Below, in pieces: positions 7,798 to 16,692 of a stretch of DNA of 35,976 nt; the stretch's first letter is position 1; each line of letters starts with the position of its first letter. The notes beneath the pieces are model-generated. The model did not search any database, was not told where the DNA came from, and saw only the letters and a list, made by a program, of their open reading frames with translations. The translations under genes and the position numbers were made by a program. This stretch comes from Bacteroidota bacterium (GTDB lineage: Bacteria > Bacteroidota > Bacteroidia > AKYH767-A > OLB10), in assembly GCA_018268195.1 (NCBI GenBank), contig JAFDWZ010000034.1:15050-51025 (forward strand). Direction: 5' to 3'.

Positions 7798-10700
7798 TTA
7801 AAAGTCAAGGCCTAAAGAAAGATTGAAAAGTGGTTTCTGAATTTCTTTGTCGTCAATGCCATAGCCCCAATCGGCACGAATGAAATAACCAAACAGTCTG
7901 CTGCGTAAACCAATCCCATAAGCTGCTACCACAGGTTGAATTTGTTTTACAACAGTAACGGTAATGGGATTGCCGCCAACTCCACCGATGGTTTCTTCGT
8001 TAAGTCCATTCTTGTCGGAGAAAGGTGAATCACCCGACCAGGCAGTGCCTGCATCAAAAAATAATACGGTTTGAAAATTCCGGATAAAATCAGAGCGTAT
8101 TGGGCGGTTGAATAAATACTGAAATACCGGTACCCTCAACTCCGAGTTGATGAGAGCAAAACTGCTTCCGTTACGTATATTCTGTTTGAAGCCACGCATT
8201 GGTGAAGCTAGTGTCTGAAAAACGTATTCTTCATTATTATCAATGCTAATGTTGTGATTAAAATTACTTCCCGGAACAATCACATTATCCTGCGAACCGA
8301 GATAGTAAATCAGTTTCTGTTTTCCGAGTGATGTGCTTGCCGAAAGTCGGTTAGCCCAGATAATTTGTCGGTGTACTTTTAAATAATGACGTATATCTGC
8401 ACCCACTACATAAACGGTTTTGTCAGGTTTGTTCAGTTTGCGAAGCATTTCAGCAAACAGTTTAAGCCTTGTGCCATTATATAAATTCAATGCTTTGTTT
8501 ACGGTGTTATCAAAAATATACTCGCCTTTCAGACTGGCCCAGTAGTCATTGAAATCTTTTTTATGAAGCGAATTAATATCGGTAGAAACATATACCGTTT
8601 TATCCATTCTCCCGTCAATGGTACCTCTGATTGCCGATACTTCACTGAATGGATATTTATTGCTGTATTTTATATCGTAAGTATGCGTTTTAATCACTTC
8701 CATATCCGATATAGAAAACAATTTTGTTTGTCTGGAAAAGAGCAGTTGCTTATCAATTCTCTTTTTTAATGATTCAACAGAAACCAGATATTCGTTGCTG
8801 TTGAAATCAAAACCCAGTCGCACGGCAGCCGTGAGTTTATAATTATTCATCAGGTCGCTCATGCTTATTTTAAACAAAGCGTTCAGCCCCGGATCAAAAT
8901 ATACAGCCCCTCCTGTATAAGTCTGGTAAGTAGTATTAAAAAGACTGTTGTCAAGCTGAGTAAGTATATAATCCGATGCGAATGAAATATCGTAATTGCG
9001 TTGCTTAGGTACTCTGAAACCGGTTGAGTCCTGTAGTTCCGTAGGTTGTTGCTCTGCAATAATTGTTTCGGTGGGTGGTTGTGGTTTAACAATAGTATCA
9101 ACTACCACCTGCTGCTCTTTCACAGGGTCATCAGTCTTCTTTTTCTTTGACGAGAACTCACTCTGAAAAACATAATTGTTAACATCAATTGCCGTAGTGT
9201 CTTTTGTTTTTGTTTCACGGTTTATAATGATTACATCTTTTGTTGACACCTTTGACGATGAAGGTTCTGCTTTTGGCGGAAAAGACATGGTGGTTGATGC
9301 CAAAGTGTAAGTTTTGCTTTTATCAAAACGCTCTGCATTTTTCAGATAGATGTTATAACGTCCTTTATTAAAAATCAAATCGGCAATTTTATTTTTACGA
9401 TAGCTGATGGACTGACTGGAAATATTTCTGTTGTTGTTGGTAGTTGCGAAGCTTCTGAAAATATATCGGTAATGTTCTGTTGTGTCAATATAACTGATGG
9501 TGCTGTCCATCTCAGAGATAAATCGGTTTATCACCTGATTTTTGTCTGACAGATATGCAATATGCAATGAATCGTATGCAACCGGATTTAGTTCATTTTC
9601 CGGTGTTTTTGTTATTCGGATAAGATTTCCACTGCGGTTGTAAATATCCAGAGCAAAGAGGTCAAGATTGTTTTGTGAAGGATGTGTCTTAATGTCCACT
9701 CCCAACGTATCAACAGGCCTGTTTGAGCTGAAAAGCACTCTTGTTCCGGTTACATCAAATGCTGGATATAAATCATCATAAATATCATTGGTAAGCTGAT
9801 CAAAATTTCGGCCACGCAGGTTAAAAAGATAAATATCACTTTGTCCTTTCTGAACGGCAGACATCAGGAGTTTGCTTCCATCAGGTGAATAATTGATGCT
9901 TAATATTTTACTGAAAGACATCAGTTCAGAGATGTCAGATTTTTTTGTTTCAGTGTTATATAAATTCAGCCATAATCTCCCTTTCTTCTCTTTAATGATT
10001 GCAAGCATTTTTCCTGCAGGATGCCATGCCACTATTGGATATGAAAGATCATTTTCTGTGGTCACGGAAGTGTATCCGCCACAGTCAGCTGTAAACCTTT
10101 TATTGTTTTGTACATCAAAAACCCGCACTTTATATTTCCCTTTGTTGTTGGAAACATAAGCCACTCTGCTTCCAAAAGGATCCGGTGTAGGCTGAGTGAT
10201 AATTTTTTTTCTTTCTTTAATTTTTAACGGGCTTTCACTAACCGGAAGTTTATCTTTATCAAATTGCTCATAATGCTGCACGCTGTTTTTATACCAGTCT
10301 TTTGAAAGCTGACGCAAAGGGGTGCCTAGCACATATACGAAACCACTTTCCAGGCTGCGGTTAATGCGCGTCATATACACCAAATTGCTCAGTGAAGCTT
10401 GTCCATAGGTTTCAATAACATATTTCCATAATGCCTGTCCTGCAAAAACTTCGTCCAGCTCCATTAGCTGACTCATGCTTTTAACATTATGCGACAACAG
10501 CAAATCTCTTAAACGATTATCATCCTCCACGGTCCATCCTTTAGCGAGATATGTTACCAATCCCTGATTGAACCATTGTGGTAGATTAAGGAGAATAGAT
10601 GCTTGCAGACGTTCACGAATATTTCCGCCATACATCAACTGATCGAGTAATGCACGTGCCATTCCTGCACGTATCTGTTGTTGTAAATGCTGATGATTGC

Positions 10701-11118
10701 CATCAAAATATATAAGTACTTTATTTCCTATTACCTTGGTGAATCCTCCTATGTTATACGACAGGTCATCCATCTCAAGACCAATATTGGTTTGCTTTAG
10801 GTCGCTGAGTTTGTTGTAAATAATAATCTGAAAACGATTGGTGCTTCGATAGTCGAGTAGCTTTTCAAGATCATCCATTTCATTCTGTGCCTGCTCGGCC
10901 ACATAAGCAGCAAGTTCTTTTCCGCCTACATAAAAATAAACGTCATAGTTTTTAAACTTGTAATAGGTCCAGTAAAAATCCGTGTATTGTACTCTGTTTT
11001 TACCAAAAGTCATTTGCGAACCCTGATAAAACTGTGCATATAAAAAAGTACTTTGCAGAAAAAACAACACTGCAGTGAGTATTGCTCTGAAGAAAAAATT
11101 TCTTAATGTTCCGGCCAT
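7798..11118 (-). CDS. Large envelope protein: degenerate peptidase-MA-like domain, TolB-like propeller and outer-membrane beta-barrel
   Basis: 1106 aa. A signal peptide (about 1-29, ending TFLYAQ) precedes a gluzincin/peptidase-MA-like domain (about 40-290). Next is a WD40/TolB-like propeller (about 310-570) with blades such as NYSPDGSKLLMSA and FDVTGTRVLFSSNRP. A Lys/Ser/Pro-rich linker (about 640-710) leads to a BamA/TamA-like barrel (about 740-1106), with FFDAGTAWSG near the end and the final Phe typical of outer-membrane barrels (SLGLDF). Where active peptidases have HExxH there is MARALLDQ (153-160), and the later WFxEG motif reads WFNQG (182-186), so zinc catalysis is unlikely. Similar three-part proteins occur in Bacteroidota, often labelled TolB; their role is not established. 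Placement in the outer membrane is inferred. A TACTTTCG -7-like element (11128-11135, minus strand) lies 10 bp upstream of the ATG. Confidence 0.8.
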   Translation of the reverse strand: MAGTLRNFFFRAILTAVLFFLQSTFLYAQFYQGSQMTFGKNRVQYTDFYWTYYKFKNYDVYFYVGGKELAAYVAEQAQNEMDDLEKLLDYRSTNRFQIIIYNKLSDLKQTNIGLEMDDLSYNIGGFTKVIGNKVLIYFDGNHQHLQQQIRAGMARALLDQLMYGGNIRERLQASILLNLPQWFNQGLVTYLAKGWTVEDDNRLRDLLLSHNVKSMSQLMELDEVFAGQALWKYVIETYGQASLSNLVYMTRINRSLESGFVYVLGTPLRQLSKDWYKNSVQHYEQFDKDKLPVSESPLKIKERKKIITQPTPDPFGSRVAYVSNNKGKYKVRVFDVQNNKRFTADCGGYTSVTTENDLSYPIVAWHPAGKMLAIIKEKKGRLWLNLYNTETKKSDISELMSFSKILSINYSPDGSKLLMSAVQKGQSDIYLFNLRGRNFDQLTNDIYDDLYPAFDVTGTRVLFSSNRPVDTLGVDIKTHPSQNNLDLFALDIYNRSGNLIRITKTPENELNPVAYDSLHIAYLSDKNQVINRFISEMDSTISYIDTTEHYRYIFRSFATTNNNRNISSQSISYRKNKIADLIFNKGRYNIYLKNAERFDKSKTYTLASTTMSFPPKAEPSSSKVSTKDVIIINRETKTKDTTAIDVNNYVFQSEFSSKKKKTDDPVKEQQVVVDTIVKPQPPTETIIAEQQPTELQDSTGFRVPKQRNYDISFASDYILTQLDNSLFNTTYQTYTGGAVYFDPGLNALFKISMSDLMNNYKLTAAVRLGFDFNSNEYLVSVESLKKRIDKQLLFSRQTKLFSISDMEVIKTHTYDIKYSNKYPFSEVSAIRGTIDGRMDKTVYVSTDINSLHKKDFNDYWASLKGEYIFDNTVNKALNLYNGTRLKLFAEMLRKLNKPDKTVYVVGADIRHYLKVHRQIIWANRLSASTSLGKQKLIYYLGSQDNVIVPGSNFNHNISIDNNEEYVFQTLASPMRGFKQNIRNGSSFALINSELRVPVFQYLFNRPIRSDFIRNFQTVLFFDAGTAWSGDSPFSDKNGLNEETIGGVGGNPITVTVVKQIQPVVAAYGIGLRSRLFGYFIRADWGYGIDDKEIQKPLFNLSLGLDF

Positions 11119-11287
11119 AATATCTTGCGAAAGTAAGGAATTTGAAATAGAGTTTTTACCTCAAAAACACAGATTATTATTCATGAAGGCTGCAAATAAT
11201 ATGACTTGCATCCGAACTTCATAATTCAAAGGTGTTGCTGTTAGCCTCTATGCTAAGCATGTAACATTTTTAGGGAAGTAAAGGTTG

Positions 11288-12373
11288 TTATCCTGCTACG
11301 GGAGTCTTGCCTGAATGAAGGCGATGAATGAGAAAAATCATCAGTGCAAACAGAATGAATGCTACAATCTGATGGAGTACACCTAGCCAAACGGGCACTG
11401 AATAAAGCAAGGTAAAAACTCCCAGCAAAAACTGTAACAACACGACTATAGGAAGTAAGTTTACTGCATTTTTTAGTTCGGGAGTGAAAAGATTGTTCAT
11501 TCGCGAACGGTTGAAATTTTTAGCAAGGAAGAATAAGTATAAAATCAAAAGTACGGCCGCATAAGCCACATAACGGTGTATGAACTGCACCACCGGAATA
11601 GCATCAAACAAGGCCATAAATCCGTTTTTATGCAAAGCAAAATACACCGAGGATGAAATCCAGTCATCATCCATCTTAGGGAAATTATTGAAAATATGCC
11701 CGGCATGTAATCCTGCAACAAAGGCTCCGTAAATAATTTGCAGTGTAATAACGGATAGTGTTATCCAGGCTATGCGATAAAGTTTTTTAAGGTGTAAATC
11801 AAAAGGTTTTTCCTGAGGATAAATCAAATCGAGAGCAACCTTAAATGTGAAACCAAAGGTGATGAATGCCGAAATTAAATGTATGGCAAGCCGGTAATGA
11901 CTTACAAAAGTATTTTTAGTAAGACCACTTTTCACCATAAACCAACCCAGAAAACCTTGAAAAGCTCCGAGAGCAAAAAGCAGTAGAACATTTTTCATCA
12001 GTTTGCTGTCAAACTGTTTTTTTAGCCAGAAAAACACAAACGGAATGATAAATACCATACCAATAAATCTTCCTATCAAACGATGAAAATACTCCCAGAA
12101 ATAAATTTGTTTGAAATCGTCAAGTGTAAAGTGATAGTTGAGTTTTTGATACTGTGGAATAGCTTTGTAGTTATCGAATTCTTCCTGCCATTGTTGTTCG
12201 TTTAGCGGAGGAATAGTTCCACGTACTAGTTTCCATTCCGTAATGGAAAGGCCGCTGCCTGTAAGGCGTGTGATTCCGCCAATAACCACCATTGCTGCTA
12301 TAAGAAAACAACCCGTCAGCAACCAGATGATTATGGATTTGCGCATGGAAGGTAGTGTCTGCAATGTATTCAT
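11288..12373 (-). CDS. ctaA: Heme A synthase (COX15/CtaA family)
   Basis: Converts heme O to heme A for aa3-type cytochrome oxidase in the inner membrane. About eight hydrophobic segments; the family's heme-ligand histidines sit in EYFHRLIGR, SHYRLAIHL, FIHRYVAYA and VLHQIVAF. The first loop GGITRLTGSGLSITEWK is the classic COX15 signature. At 361 aa without the paired loop cysteines of the Bacillus type, it resembles the mitochondrial/alphaproteobacterial form. It starts 7 bp downstream of the aspartokinase stop on the same strand, so the two are probably co-transcribed although unrelated in function. No heme O synthase or oxidase subunit is visible here. Confidence 0.92.
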   Translation of the reverse strand: MNTLQTLPSMRKSIIIWLLTGCFLIAAMVVIGGITRLTGSGLSITEWKLVRGTIPPLNEQQWQEEFDNYKAIPQYQKLNYHFTLDDFKQIYFWEYFHRLIGRFIGMVFIIPFVFFWLKKQFDSKLMKNVLLLFALGAFQGFLGWFMVKSGLTKNTFVSHYRLAIHLISAFITFGFTFKVALDLIYPQEKPFDLHLKKLYRIAWITLSVITLQIIYGAFVAGLHAGHIFNNFPKMDDDWISSSVYFALHKNGFMALFDAIPVVQFIHRYVAYAAVLLILYLFFLAKNFNRSRMNNLFTPELKNAVNLLPIVVLLQFLLGVFTLLYSVPVWLGVLHQIVAFILFALMIFLIHRLHSGKTPVAG

Positions 12374-12380
12374 CTCTGAA

Positions 12381-13658
12381 TTATTTTATGATTTCGCGTA
12401 TAACAAGTTGTGCGGTATTGCGGCTTCGCTGTTCAAGAAGTATTTCTTTGCCAGCGGTTAAAGTGTCAATCGTGTTCTGATAATAATGACGTATGGTACA
12501 CAGCATTAATCCTGTATTATAACGCACTTTAAAGTCCTGCATCAATGCTTCAGTAAGAGGAGGAATTTTAAATTCATCCATATCCACACACACTGAAAAA
12601 CTGATAGCAGAGTTCTGCATCAGATTTATTTTTACACCCGAATTGGCAAACAATGCAAATATTTTAGAAAGATTATGCTCAGCTATGAATGAAAAATCTT
12701 TTGCCGCAATACTTATAAGAACCTGATTGTTTTTGAAAATAAAGGATGGTATAAGGGGCTTGGTTTGTACTCCTGTGCGCACTACCGTACCGCTTGCTTC
12801 AGGCTTTAGAAAAGATTTTACATAAAGAGGGATATTTTTATTCTCAAGGGGTTTAATAGTTTTTGGATGTATCACGGATGCTCCATAATAGGCAAGCTCT
12901 ATTGCATCATTATAACTTATCTGGTCGAGTTTCTGTGCATCATTATAAAATTTCGGATCGGCATTAAGTACTCCGGGCACGTCTTTCCAGATGTACATTT
13001 CTTCGGCATCGAGCAGATGAGCAAATATTGCTGCTGAATAGTCGGAACCTTCACGCCCTAAGGTGGTAGTATGGTTTTCGGCATCGCAACCTATAAATCC
13101 TTGTGTAAGCACTATCGTTTTTTCTGTTGTGAACAAAGGGAGCACATGTTCATGTGCCAAAGCATTGCTTTGCACCCAATCAACATTGCCTTCTCTATAG
13201 GTACTGTCGGTTTTAATCACAGTTCGCACATCGAGCCACGTATTTGAAATACCACTGTTGTTAAGATAGGCACTTACAATTTTTGTAGAAACCAATTCGC
13301 CCAAAGAAACAATCTGATCGTAATAATATGCGAACAATCCATCAGGTTTGTTTTTCAGTAATAGTGAAGTGGATTCAAACAACTGAGCGACTTCTTTGAA
13401 TACTGAAAGCTCTGTGTTGTGAAACAGCGTCTCCATTATGGAAAGATGAAAATTATGAACTTCTTCCAGCGATTGTAGCGCATTGCCTTTGTTGTAATAA
13501 TAGTCGTTCACTACTTTTTCAAGCGCATTGGTTGTTTTACCCATAGCTGAAATTACAACGAGCAATTTTTCGCCCGGGTATTTTTGAAGTATTGTTGCAA
13601 CATTTTTTACAGAAGAAGCATCCTTTACCGAAGCACCACCAAACTTAAAAACCTTCAT
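12381..13658 (-). CDS. lysC: Aspartate kinase
   Basis: Phosphorylates L-aspartate, the first step to lysine, threonine, methionine and diaminopimelate (the last needed for peptidoglycan). The N-terminus MKVFKFGGASVKD is the kinase ATP-site motif (most relatives have KFGGTSV; here Thr is Ala). Also visible are GREGSDYSAAIFAHLLDAEE, WKDVPGVLNADP and YYGASVIHPKTI. An ACT-like regulatory region occupies about residues 310-425 (VLISIAAKDFSFIAEH, NSGVKINLMQNSA). At 425 aa it is monofunctional, with no homoserine dehydrogenase fusion. It is the first gene of a pair with ctaA. The symbol is given by function; the exact paralogue (lysC, thrA-type) cannot be fixed. Confidence 0.9.
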   Translation of the reverse strand: MKVFKFGGASVKDASSVKNVATILQKYPGEKLLVVISAMGKTTNALEKVVNDYYYNKGNALQSLEEVHNFHLSIMETLFHNTELSVFKEVAQLFESTSLLLKNKPDGLFAYYYDQIVSLGELVSTKIVSAYLNNSGISNTWLDVRTVIKTDSTYREGNVDWVQSNALAHEHVLPLFTTEKTIVLTQGFIGCDAENHTTTLGREGSDYSAAIFAHLLDAEEMYIWKDVPGVLNADPKFYNDAQKLDQISYNDAIELAYYGASVIHPKTIKPLENKNIPLYVKSFLKPEASGTVVRTGVQTKPLIPSFIFKNNQVLISIAAKDFSFIAEHNLSKIFALFANSGVKINLMQNSAISFSVCVDMDEFKIPPLTEALMQDFKVRYNTGLMLCTIRHYYQNTIDTLTAGKEILLEQRSRNTAQLVIREIIK

Positions 13659-13826
13659 TAAAAACTTTTATTTACTGTTTGCAAAAATGCATCATAACAA
13701 GGTAAAAATAATGAATGAATGTAAAATACTTTAAACAATGGAGGTTTTATTACGTTTAACCAACATTTTAGTCTGTAACCATGCTGAACGGTTAGAAACT
13801 CTTACACCTGCTATCTTTCAGAATCA

Positions 13827-13834
13827 TATCTTTG
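13827..13834 (+). promoter_or_regulatory. Candidate -7 element for the biotin-carrier gene
   Basis: TATCTTTG is a perfect TAnnTTTG and is followed by CAG, like the element before the acyl-CoA dehydrogenase. It lies 18 nt upstream of the GTG at 13852. The -33 region is not well matched (TTA at 13802-13804, 22-nt spacing). Confidence 0.5.
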
Positions 13835-13851
13835 CAGTAAACATTCTTATT

Positions 13852-14352
13852 GTGAAAGCAATTATTAACGGAAAAGAATTTACATCAGGATACGAAAAAC
13901 AATCAGGAACTTTCTTACATGGTAAGAAGCATGAAAATGCTGATATTGTTTCTGTGTCGGATAACAGGTTGCATATTATCGTCAACCATAAGTCATATAC
14001 AGCTGAGTTGATTGAGGCTCTCCCTGCCGAGAAACAGTTCAGGGTAAGAATTAACGGCAACAGCTACACCGTGAAGTTGAAGGATAAGTATGATGAATTA
14101 CTTCAGCAGCTGGGTATGGACAAAATGTTAAGTGCTAAGGTGAACGACCTGAAAGCGCCCATGCCTGGATTGGTTTTGGACGTTTTGGTACAGGAAGGGC
14201 AACAAATTAAAAAAGGAGAAAACCTGCTGGTGCTTGAAGCAATGAAGATGGAAAATAACCTGAAGGCCACCAACGATGCTGTTGTAAAAAAGATTAAGGT
14301 TGGTAAGGGCGCCAGAGTAGAAAAAAATGAAATATTAATTGAACTTGAATAA
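13852..14352 (+). CDS. Biotin carboxyl carrier protein-like subunit
   Basis: Carries the carboxybiotin of an acyl-CoA or pyruvate-type carboxylase. The C-terminal biotinyl domain begins at KAPMPGLVLDVLVQEGQQ and contains the biotinylation motif EAMKMEN, with Lys132 as acceptor, 35 residues from the C-terminus as expected. The N-terminal ~85 residues (KAIINGKEFTSGYEKQ) form the extra domain found in stand-alone Bacteroidota carriers. The open frame extends upstream to an ATG at 13738, but a perfect -7 promoter element lies inside that extension. The GTG at 13852 gives 166 aa, the usual size, and MKAIINGKEF as N-terminus. No biotin carboxylase or carboxyltransferase is in the window. SOD follows 12 bp later and is probably co-transcribed. 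Confidence 0.85.
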   Translation: MKAIINGKEFTSGYEKQSGTFLHGKKHENADIVSVSDNRLHIIVNHKSYTAELIEALPAEKQFRVRINGNSYTVKLKDKYDELLQQLGMDKMLSAKVNDLKAPMPGLVLDVLVQEGQQIKKGENLLVLEAMKMENNLKATNDAVVKKIKVGKGARVEKNEILIELE

Positions 14353-14364
14353 AAAAAATTAATC

Positions 14365-15072
14365 ATGAGCGATAGAAGAACATTTATTAAAAACAGCGCT
14401 TTAGCAGCAGGTTCATTGGCATTATTCAGTATAAAAGCCAAAGCAGGCTTGTCAGAGTTGAATACTACCTCTGAATTTACATTGCCTGCATTGGGATTTG
14501 AATACAACGCTTTGGAACCACATATTGATGCATTGACCATGGAGATACATTACTCCAAACATCACAAAGCCTATGTGGACAATTTGAATAAGGCTCTTAC
14601 TGCTGAAAAAATTGAAAATGTATCATTGGAAGAACTGATGAAAAACTGCTCGCGATACACTACTGCAATCCGCAATAATGGTGGCGGCCATTACAATCAT
14701 TCATTATTCTGGAAGCTGATATCACCGGGAGGAAGTGGTGAGCCAACGGGTAAACTCAAAGAAGCAATTCTCTCCACATTCGGCTCATTCGATAATTTTA
14801 AAACAAAATTCGCTGAGGCAGCAAAAAGCCGTTTTGGTTCAGGTTGGGCATGGCTTATTGTAAATAAGGAAGGAAAACTCGAAATTGGTTCTACTGCCAA
14901 TCAGGATAATCCTGTGATGGACATCTGTGATTTAAAAGGTAAACCGGTATTAGCACTTGATGTGTGGGAACATGCGTACTATCTGCATTACCAAAACAGA
15001 AGACCTGATTACATTACAGCATGGTGGAATGTTGTGAACTGGAAAGAAGCGGAGAAAAATTTTACAGTGTAA
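14365..15072 (+). CDS. sodA: Superoxide dismutase (Fe/Mn family) with a Tat signal peptide
   Basis: Dismutates superoxide. The N-terminus [20 protein letters not shown] is a twin-arginine signal (RRTFIK, hydrophobic stretch, then KAKA cleavage region), so the enzyme is probably exported folded and metal-loaded. The mature enzyme starts near [20 protein letters not shown]. Metal ligands are present: His in [13 protein letters not shown], His in [11 protein letters not shown], and Asp and His in [14 protein letters not shown] and STANQD favour a Mn-type (SodA-like) site; metal choice is inferred. Length 235 aa is the normal ~200 plus the signal. It is convergent with the VWA gene, whose stop is 11 bp away. 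Confidence 0.9.
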   Translation: MSDRRTFIKNSALAAGSLALFSIKAKAGLSELNTTSEFTLPALGFEYNALEPHIDALTMEIHYSKHHKAYVDNLNKALTAEKIENVSLEELMKNCSRYTTAIRNNGGGHYNHSLFWKLISPGGSGEPTGKLKEAILSTFGSFDNFKTKFAEAAKSRFGSGWAWLIVNKEGKLEIGSTANQDNPVMDICDLKGKPVLALDVWEHAYYLHYQNRRPDYITAWWNVVNWKEAEKNFTV

Positions 15073-15083
15073 AAATCTGCTAT

Positions 15084-16223
15084 TTAGTTAGCAGCCAAAA
15101 CATCTCCGTTAATTTTTGCTTTTAACGCAGTTGTAACTACGCGATCGAAAATCATTTTGCTTTCGTCTTCTTTAGTTGCATAGAAAGCGTTAACCTGATT
15201 CTGACGGTTATATGGAAGCAATTGACGCAGTTGACTGATTAGATAATTTCTTTTTTCTTTCAGTTCCATAAGTTTTGTAAGCAACTGTTCAGGATTGGTA
15301 GTCTTTAACGAATCAGGAAGGGTTGTAGGGTTGATATTTTTAAGATTGCCATTACGCGATTTAATCAAATCAACCAAGTCCCAGTCGGCTTGCTGACCCT
15401 GATACTCATCTGAAATTTTATGATACATCAATGCTTCAAAGGTAGATTGTCCTGAATTCATCGCATTTTTTTCATTACTTATCATGGTCTTAAATTTTGT
15501 TAAACCATTTTTGCCATAATAAATATAGGTTTTACTGAGTTCAGATGCCAAATCAAGTAAGCGGTTTTTGTCCTGAACGGTTGTGTACGATGGCAAACGT
15601 TTATTGATTTTAATATCAGTTACAGTATTATTGTAGAATCCGCCAACAAGACTCCATCCTCCAATATCTCTAGCTCTTAACGAACTGCTGCAATACAAGG
15701 GTTGAATACTGATGCCTTTGCTCTTAGCAAGTTCACAAGATACCTGCACACTGAAAGCTCCAAGGAAAGTAGATCCATTGCCCGTAAGAAAAATTTCTTT
15801 CACGGCATTTTTTTCACTCGACCAGTTTAGTGTTTCTACAGAAGCTCTTATGGCAGCGCCAACAAACTGATCGCCTTTTTCAATATTAGGTTTCAGTTTA
15901 TACAACTCACCGGCCAGAAAATCTATATCAGTAGTTAGTGGGCAAAGTACTTTTACATATTGATTTTTGCTGTTAAAACTCGGTCTTCCATAACCTACCA
16001 CAGCATATCGGATAGTACTTGCATTACTTAGGCGGGATAATTCATTATTCATATCCCAAATTTTATCGCGAACATCATCTATCAACCCGTTGGTACTTCC
16101 GCTCATATCAAGCGTAAACACTACATCAACAGGGGCAGATTTTTCTGCTGCAATGGCATGGTTGTTTAGTGTTACAGCTATGGTTGTAGCTATAACTACA
16201 GATTTTAATCTTTTGAGGTTCAT
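15084..16223 (-). CDS. Secreted von Willebrand factor A domain protein
   Basis: A signal peptide (about 1-26, VVIATTIAVTLNNHAIAA) is followed directly by a VWA domain. Its metal-ion-dependent adhesion site is DMSGS at residues 39-43. Other VWA features are IRYAVVGYG, the conserved strand VKEIFLTGNGSTFLGAF and an internal KLKPNIEKGDQFVGAAI segment matching the second MIDAS region. The C-terminal ~140 residues (about 240-379) are mostly helical and charged (MELKEKRNYLISQLRQL) and end without a membrane anchor or sorting domain. Function unknown; likely a periplasmic protein-protein adaptor. A TAATTTTG -7-like element (minus strand, 16252-16259) lies about 30 bp upstream. Confidence 0.75.
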   Translation of the reverse strand: MNLKRLKSVVIATTIAVTLNNHAIAAEKSAPVDVVFTLDMSGSTNGLIDDVRDKIWDMNNELSRLSNASTIRYAVVGYGRPSFNSKNQYVKVLCPLTTDIDFLAGELYKLKPNIEKGDQFVGAAIRASVETLNWSSEKNAVKEIFLTGNGSTFLGAFSVQVSCELAKSKGISIQPLYCSSSLRARDIGGWSLVGGFYNNTVTDIKINKRLPSYTTVQDKNRLLDLASELSKTYIYYGKNGLTKFKTMISNEKNAMNSGQSTFEALMYHKISDEYQGQQADWDLVDLIKSRNGNLKNINPTTLPDSLKTTNPEQLLTKLMELKEKRNYLISQLRQLLPYNRQNQVNAFYATKEDESKMIFDRVVTTALKAKINGDVLAAN

Positions 16224-16297
16224 TGTTTATGGGGGATTTACTGTGGTTTTTCAAAATTAATAGTTTTTTCTACATGCGCTTTATTATCTGTTTGTGG

Positions 16298-16305
16298 TAC
16301 TTTTG
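16298..16305 (+). promoter_or_regulatory. Candidate -7 element for the small conserved protein
   Basis: TACTTTTG fits TAnnTTTG and lies 15 nt before the ATG at 16321. It overlaps the upstream ATT/ATG possibilities of the longer frame, arguing for the shorter start. No good -33 element was found. Confidence 0.4.
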
Positions 16306-16320
16306 AACACTTTATTGTTT

Positions 16321-16692
16321 ATGGACGAGACAAATATTCAGAAAATCAAGCATAAGTGGGGCGAACTTTTACGGCAACTCAACAATATATTTGGTGAAAA
16401 GCCCGATTTGCAGGGTCTGATTTTCCTGATTGGAGTGCAGGAGTTGGGTAAAGGGCCTTTAAACTTCAGCAAAGATGAAAAACAAGACTTAATGCATATA
16501 GCCACCTGCAAGCTACTGAGTTTTGATGGATACTATCAGTTTAAAGAGCTAGATGATGACGGATGGCCACAGTACGATATGGTGAAAAACCCACCACAGA
16601 TGAGCCTGAAAGATCAGGACTTAATACTGAAAAAAAATGTAATAAGGTATTTCGAACTTCAGGGTTTTGACCTTGAAAATCAGCCTATTTGA
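16321..16692 (+). CDS. Small conserved hypothetical protein
   Basis: 123 aa from the ATG at 16321 (MDETNIQKIKHKWGELLRQL). The frame could extend nine codons upstream, but a -7 promoter element lies there. No signal peptide or membrane segment. The sequence has a helical N-terminus, a central GLIFLIGVQELGKGPLNFSK and a C-terminal helix LKKNVIRYFELQGFDLEN. I recall similar ~120-aa cytosolic proteins in Bacteroidota, all uncharacterised. Its 3' end overlaps the convergent lipoprotein gene by 8 bp. Confidence 0.65.
   Translation: MDETNIQKIKHKWGELLRQLNNIFGEKPDLQGLIFLIGVQELGKGPLNFSKDEKQDLMHIATCKLLSFDGYYQFKELDDDGWPQYDMVKNPPQMSLKDQDLILKKNVIRYFELQGFDLENQPI

Noticed and set aside
7471..7815. A plus-strand frame of 114 codons overlapping the end of rodA
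   Set aside because: Cys/Trp/Phe-rich shadow of the RodA membrane region in another frame.
11241..11256. TTAGC-N6-GCTAA inverted repeat in the gap between ctaA and the propeller-barrel gene
   Set aside because: Five-base arms in AT-rich DNA are expected by chance; no promoter element lies beside it.
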